This document shows positions 52,162 through 55,532 of a DNA stretch of 55,532 nt, piece by piece (the stretch's first letter is position 1; the number at the start of each line of letters is the position of its first letter). The notes under the pieces are model-generated. The model worked only from the letters and a program-made list of their open reading frames with translations, had not been told where the DNA came from and searched no databases. This stretch comes from Chloroflexota bacterium (GTDB lineage: Bacteria; Chloroflexota; Anaerolineae; Anaerolineales; Anaerolineaceae), in the NCBI GenBank assembly GCA_012729755.1, contig JAAYCN010000109.1:1-55532 (forward strand), written 5' to 3'. Both the position numbers and the translations under genes were made by a program.

Positions 52162-53679
52162 ATGCGAAAGCTATCTTATAAGCGAAAGAAGAGCAAAAGC
52201 TCAGCCTTCGGCTGGGTTTTGTTGGCCTTTGGGCTGGTGTTTATCGGACTGAGTCTTTTTATTTTGTTTCAGGATAAGGCGCGGTATCAATCCCAGACAC
52301 GGGTGTTGCCAGCGGGGTCAACGATTGGTGGAATCGCGGTAGGCGGAATGGAAGTCCAACCTGCACTGCAACGGATTAGTGAGGCTTACGCGATCCCAGT
52401 GGAACTGCGATATCAAGGGGCGAGGATGCAATTCCTGCCGGCGCAGTTGGGCAGCGCAATTGATCTGTTGGCTTTGAGCGATGCACTCAACCAGATGGGT
52501 GGTGGGGGCGGTTGGTTCGCGCATCTCTGGGGTAAAGAGAAAGCTGAACCGCCGATTGAATTATCGGTTGAGTTCACTGGCGATCAGATGATGATTGAAA
52601 ACCTGTTGAGAGAGGAAGTCGCCTCGCGTTATGACCGTCAAGCGACTTTTGCCAGGCCGGCGGTTGGACAAACCAATTTTGAAGCAGGTCAGGATGGCAC
52701 GTCTCTGGATGTCGGCAATGCGGCAGCGTTGATTGATTCAGCGCTTAAATCGCCAAATCAACGCGTTATTGACTTGCCGATTAGTGTCACTCAAGCGGAG
52801 GGGCCAAACTGGCAGGACCTTGAGGTGATGCTGAAACAGCAGCTGATAGCGGAAAATTTTAAGGGATTGGTAGAAGTCTATCTGGCTGACCCAAAAACCG
52901 ATCAGACCATTCATTTCGCGCAGCGTGGACTGCAGGATGTTGTGGTGGATGTGGCCTATTCAGGGGCGAGCACGATCAAAATCCCGATCATGGTTTCGGT
53001 GCTGAAACGCACAGAAGAACCAACGCCGAACCTCGCCAAAGGCTGGATGAGCGCGATGATTACCCAATCGCTCAACCCGCCGGCGGACGCGCTGATGAAA
53101 ACCTATCTGGACGCTCAAAACGGGCCGCTGGTGGTGATGAGGGACTTGGTTGATCTAGGCTATGAAAACACTTTTTTGGCTGGTTATTTTGAACCAGGGT
53201 CGCCTTTATTAAGTCAATTTACCACGCCCGCTAATTCCCGGCGCGATGTCTATCTCGACCCGGACACCTATAATCAGACTGTTCCTTCTGAGATTGGCGA
53301 CCTGCTGAAGCGTATTTACAACTGCTCTCTGGACCCAGCGCAGGCGATGTTTGATGGAGCGGTGACGCAAAGCGAATGTGAAGAGATGATGGGCTACCTG
53401 AGAGCCAATCAGATTGGCGCGCTGATTGAAAGCGGCGTGCCGCCGGAGGCGACAGTCGCGCATAAGCACGGTTGGGTGGTCGCGTTGGATGGCTATCTGC
53501 ATACGATGAGCGATGCCGGTGTGGTCTATACGCCTGGCGGGGATTACGTGTTGGTGATTTTTGTGCACACCGATGAGCAATTGATCTTTGAAGTCGGGGA
53601 ACGTATTTTTGCGCGGCTGAGTCAATCCATTTATAATTTTTATAATGTTAACAGCCAGATGCCCTGGTTGGGACAGTAG
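52162..53679 (+). CDS. Exported beta-lactamase-fold serine hydrolase with VanW-like peptidoglycan-binding N-terminus
   Basis: 505 residues. A basic start and one membrane helix (about 17-36) anchor it outside the cell. Residues about 50-110 resemble the putative peptidoglycan-binding domain of VanW/YoaR-type proteins. The hydrolase has the class A motifs S-x-x-K (Ser270-Lys273, GASTIK), S-x-N (Ser303, SLN) and K-x-G (Lys435, KHG). It could be a peptidase or esterase of the wall as easily as a beta-lactamase; no KTG or Ambler-type Glu166 is evident. Confidence 0.8.
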   Translation: MRKLSYKRKKSKSSAFGWVLLAFGLVFIGLSLFILFQDKARYQSQTRVLPAGSTIGGIAVGGMEVQPALQRISEAYAIPVELRYQGARMQFLPAQLGSAIDLLALSDALNQMGGGGGWFAHLWGKEKAEPPIELSVEFTGDQMMIENLLREEVASRYDRQATFARPAVGQTNFEAGQDGTSLDVGNAAALIDSALKSPNQRVIDLPISVTQAEGPNWQDLEVMLKQQLIAENFKGLVEVYLADPKTDQTIHFAQRGLQDVVVDVAYSGASTIKIPIMVSVLKRTEEPTPNLAKGWMSAMITQSLNPPADALMKTYLDAQNGPLVVMRDLVDLGYENTFLAGYFEPGSPLLSQFTTPANSRRDVYLDPDTYNQTVPSEIGDLLKRIYNCSLDPAQAMFDGAVTQSECEEMMGYLRANQIGALIESGVPPEATVAHKHGWVVALDGYLHTMSDAGVVYTPGGDYVLVIFVHTDEQLIFEVGERIFARLSQSIYNFYNVNSQMPWLGQ

Positions 53680-53702
53680 AACAATCAAGTGGTTGAGTTG
53701 AC

Positions 53703-55532
53703 ATGCACCTGATCTTGACCCATGAACAAGCGGATTTTGACGCGATCGGCAGCCTGAAAGCCGCGATGATCCTGAATCCGGACGCTCAGGCGGTTTTGCC
53801 GCGTCAGGTGAACCGCAATGTGATGGCTTATTGCGGCTATTACGCGGCTGAGCTTGGTTTCAGTTCGTTTCAAACGCTGTCGGGTAAAGGAATAAAACTG
53901 GTTACGCTGGTGGACACGCAATCGCTGGTGACCGTCAAGGGCTATTCAGATAAAACACAGGTGGATGTCATTGATCATCATCCGCGCAAGGCGCAGACAA
54001 ACCCGGAGTGGCATTATCAGCTCGAAACAACTGGCGCCTGCACGACACTGTTGGTTGAGAAAATCCGCGAAAAAGGGCTCGAGTTTAACCAAACCGCGGC
54101 AACGGTGATGCTGTTGGGCATTTATGAGGACACTGGTTCGCTGACTTATGCGAGCACAACCCCACGCGACGCTTACGCCGCGGCTTTCCTGTTGGAACGC
54201 GGGGCTGACCTGAATCTGGCTTCTACCTATTTGAATCCACCGCTTTCGAACGCTCAGCAGCAGCTTTATGACCGTTTGTTGCGCGACCTGGTGAGCCTCG
54301 ATATTGAAGACCATGTGGTCCTGCTCGCCAAAGCAAACGCATTGGATATCACCGATGAAATCTCGAGCGTGGCGCATAAGATGCGTGAATTTTTGAACCC
54401 GGATGGGCTGGTGTTGTTGGTGGCGACCCGTCAGGGCATTCGACTGGTGGCGCGTTCGACAACAGATGATATTAATATGGCGCAGTTGGCGCGGCATTTT
54501 GGAGGTGGAGGGCATCGCAGGGCGGCTTCGGCGTTGATTCGCAGTGAATCAAAAGTGAAGGCTTCTGACACTTCGGCTTTGCGCAAAATAGCAAACGAAG
54601 TTGTGGAGCTTTTGCCGCAGATGGTCGTCTCGGCGATCAGAGTCAGCCAGATCATGTCGCAGCATCCGCTGACGCTTGACCCTGAGACGAGCGCGGAAGA
54701 AGCGCGCCAGCTGATGGAGCGTTATGGCTTTGAGGGCTATCCGGTGGTGGAGGACGGCAAGGTGATTGGGTTGCTCAACAGGCGCAATGTGGACCGGGCG
54801 ATCGCGCATAAGCTTGACCTGGACGCTGGGTCGCTGATGAACTCGGGACAGATCACCATTGAACCGGAAGCGAGCGTGAATGAGCTGCAGTACCTGATGG
54901 CTGAGAGCGGATGGGGGCAGGTGCCAGTTGTTGACCCCTCGACAGGAGAGGTGATTGGCATCGTGACGCGTACGGATATCATCAAGGCGCATGCCAAGCC
55001 GATTCAACTGCCTTCCAGAGAACAGGTTGTTAACCTGCTCAGGCGGGTCATCCCGACCGCCAGGTTGGCTTTGTTGGAACTGGTGGCGCGCGAAGCGCAG
55101 CAGTTGGGCGTGGCGGCATATATCGTGGGAGGTTTTGTCAGAGACCTCTTATTGAACCGCCCGAGTTTGGACTTTGATGTGGTTATCGAGGGCGACGCGA
55201 TTCGCCTCGCCAGACATCTGTCTGAGAAATTTGGTGGCAGGGTGGTTGCGCACAAACGCTTCGTCACAGCGAAATGGTTGATTGGCGATCAGAAGTCGCT
55301 GCTTGGCCGACAAATGGAGCTGCCAGCGGAGGAAATGGCGGCTGAACTGCCTGACAGTCTGGACCTGATCACGGCACGCACCGAATTTTATGATCATCCG
55401 GCAGCGCTGCCGACGGTCGAGCGCAGCAGCATCAAGATGGACCTGCACCGCAGGGATTTCACGATCAACACGCTGGCGCTGCGTCTGGATGGGGATAATT
55501 TTGGCCGTTTGTTTGATTATTGGGACGGTTAC
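53703..55532 (+). CDS. DHH-DHHA1-CBS-CBS-polyA polymerase fusion, CCA tRNA nucleotidyltransferase-like (3' end outside window)
   Basis: Open from ATG at 53703 to the window end, 610 codons and no stop. Order: DHH phosphoesterase (DFDAIGS near 11, catalytic Asp91-His92-His93), DHHA1 with GGGGHRRAAS near 265, two CBS domains (about 315-435), then a nucleotidyltransferase head with IVGGFVRDLLL (Gly476-Gly477) and DFDVVIEGD, and HRRDFTINTLALRLDG near the end. The last part is the CCA- or A-adding enzyme type; the whole is a known bacterial fusion. The CBS pair could sense adenine nucleotides. Weak ribosome binding site. Confidence 0.93.
   Translation, partial: MHLILTHEQADFDAIGSLKAAMILNPDAQAVLPRQVNRNVMAYCGYYAAELGFSSFQTLSGKGIKLVTLVDTQSLVTVKGYSDKTQVDVIDHHPRKAQTNPEWHYQLETTGACTTLLVEKIREKGLEFNQTAATVMLLGIYEDTGSLTYASTTPRDAYAAAFLLERGADLNLASTYLNPPLSNAQQQLYDRLLRDLVSLDIEDHVVLLAKANALDITDEISSVAHKMREFLNPDGLVLLVATRQGIRLVARSTTDDINMAQLARHFGGGGHRRAASALIRSESKVKASDTSALRKIANEVVELLPQMVVSAIRVSQIMSQHPLTLDPETSAEEARQLMERYGFEGYPVVEDGKVIGLLNRRNVDRAIAHKLDLDAGSLMNSGQITIEPEASVNELQYLMAESGWGQVPVVDPSTGEVIGIVTRTDIIKAHAKPIQLPSREQVVNLLRRVIPTARLALLELVAREAQQLGVAAYIVGGFVRDLLLNRPSLDFDVVIEGDAIRLARHLSEKFGGRVVAHKRFVTAKWLIGDQKSLLGRQMELPAEEMAAELPDSLDLITARTEFYDHPAALPTVERSSIKMDLHRRDFTINTLALRLDGDNFGRLFDYWDGY

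Noticed and set aside
1-55532. CRISPR arrays and tRNA or rRNA genes
   Set aside because: No regularly spaced direct repeats, no T-loop patterns and no rRNA-like stretches were seen on reading through.

Overview
The window looks like a chromosomal piece of an anaerobic or microaerophilic member of the Chloroflexota, most likely class Anaerolineae. This is inferred from gene content, since no rRNA is present. Pointers are a single-chain pyruvate:ferredoxin oxidoreductase, secreted proteins carrying an (I/Y)(F/Y)LPI motif, a DHH-CBS-CCA tRNA nucleotidyltransferase fusion, GH1 and GH3 glucosidases, and a DUF1667-type glycerol-3-phosphate dehydrogenase cluster.

Layout. 1-2.3 kb: tail of a secreted repeat protein, a gene-poor stretch with a decayed insertion-like element and a cysteine-rich small ORF, and a secreted protein whose signal sequence is frameshifted. 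2.3-8.4 kb: two membrane proteins, a GPH-type sugar symporter coupled to a YjbQ protein, Fe-superoxide dismutase, and an apparently self-regulated SatD/DUF3307 pair. 8.4-13.2 kb: glycerol catabolism (GlpA-like, GlpB-like and DUF1667 divergent from glpK). 13.2-21.3 kb: FxLYD-like exported protein, DegV, GH3 beta-glucosidase, lipoprotein serpin, YdcF, GH1 beta-glucosidase. 21.4-31.0 kb: a compact virion gene cassette on the minus strand (small and large terminase, GH25 lysozyme, portal, protease-capsid fusion, holin-like, connector-like and two tail-like genes). It has no integrase, tape measure or tail-tube gene and sits behind a near-consensus Gram-positive-type LexA box. 31.1-34 kb: zinc metallopeptidase, deoC, a chimeric remnant of a peptide ABC permease and a repeat-rich spacer. 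34-41.6 kb: uvrB, acylphosphatase, HEAT-repeat protein, RseP-like protease, DinG-family helicase with exonuclease. 41.6-47.4 kb: small conserved protein, LysM lipoprotein, Nudix hydrolase, nifJ and a decayed DHODH-like remnant. 47.4-55.5 kb: dnaG-rpoD, alkyltransferase-like protein, GNAT, beta-lactamase-fold serine hydrolase and the DHH-CBS-CCA protein running off the end.

Two whole-window signals stand out. The plus strand is C-rich from about 2.3 to 31.8 kb and G-rich from about 32.0 kb onward, whatever the gene direction, so the strand bias flips inside the deoC/metallopeptidase spacer. Several housekeeping genes (uvrB, dinG, the metallopeptidase, the serine hydrolase) have a -10 hexamer exactly 6 nt before ATG, which suggests leaderless transcripts.

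Functionally the region links carbohydrate and glycerol use, pyruvate oxidation to ferredoxin and oxygen defence with replication/repair functions and an SOS-linked phage-derived particle cassette.
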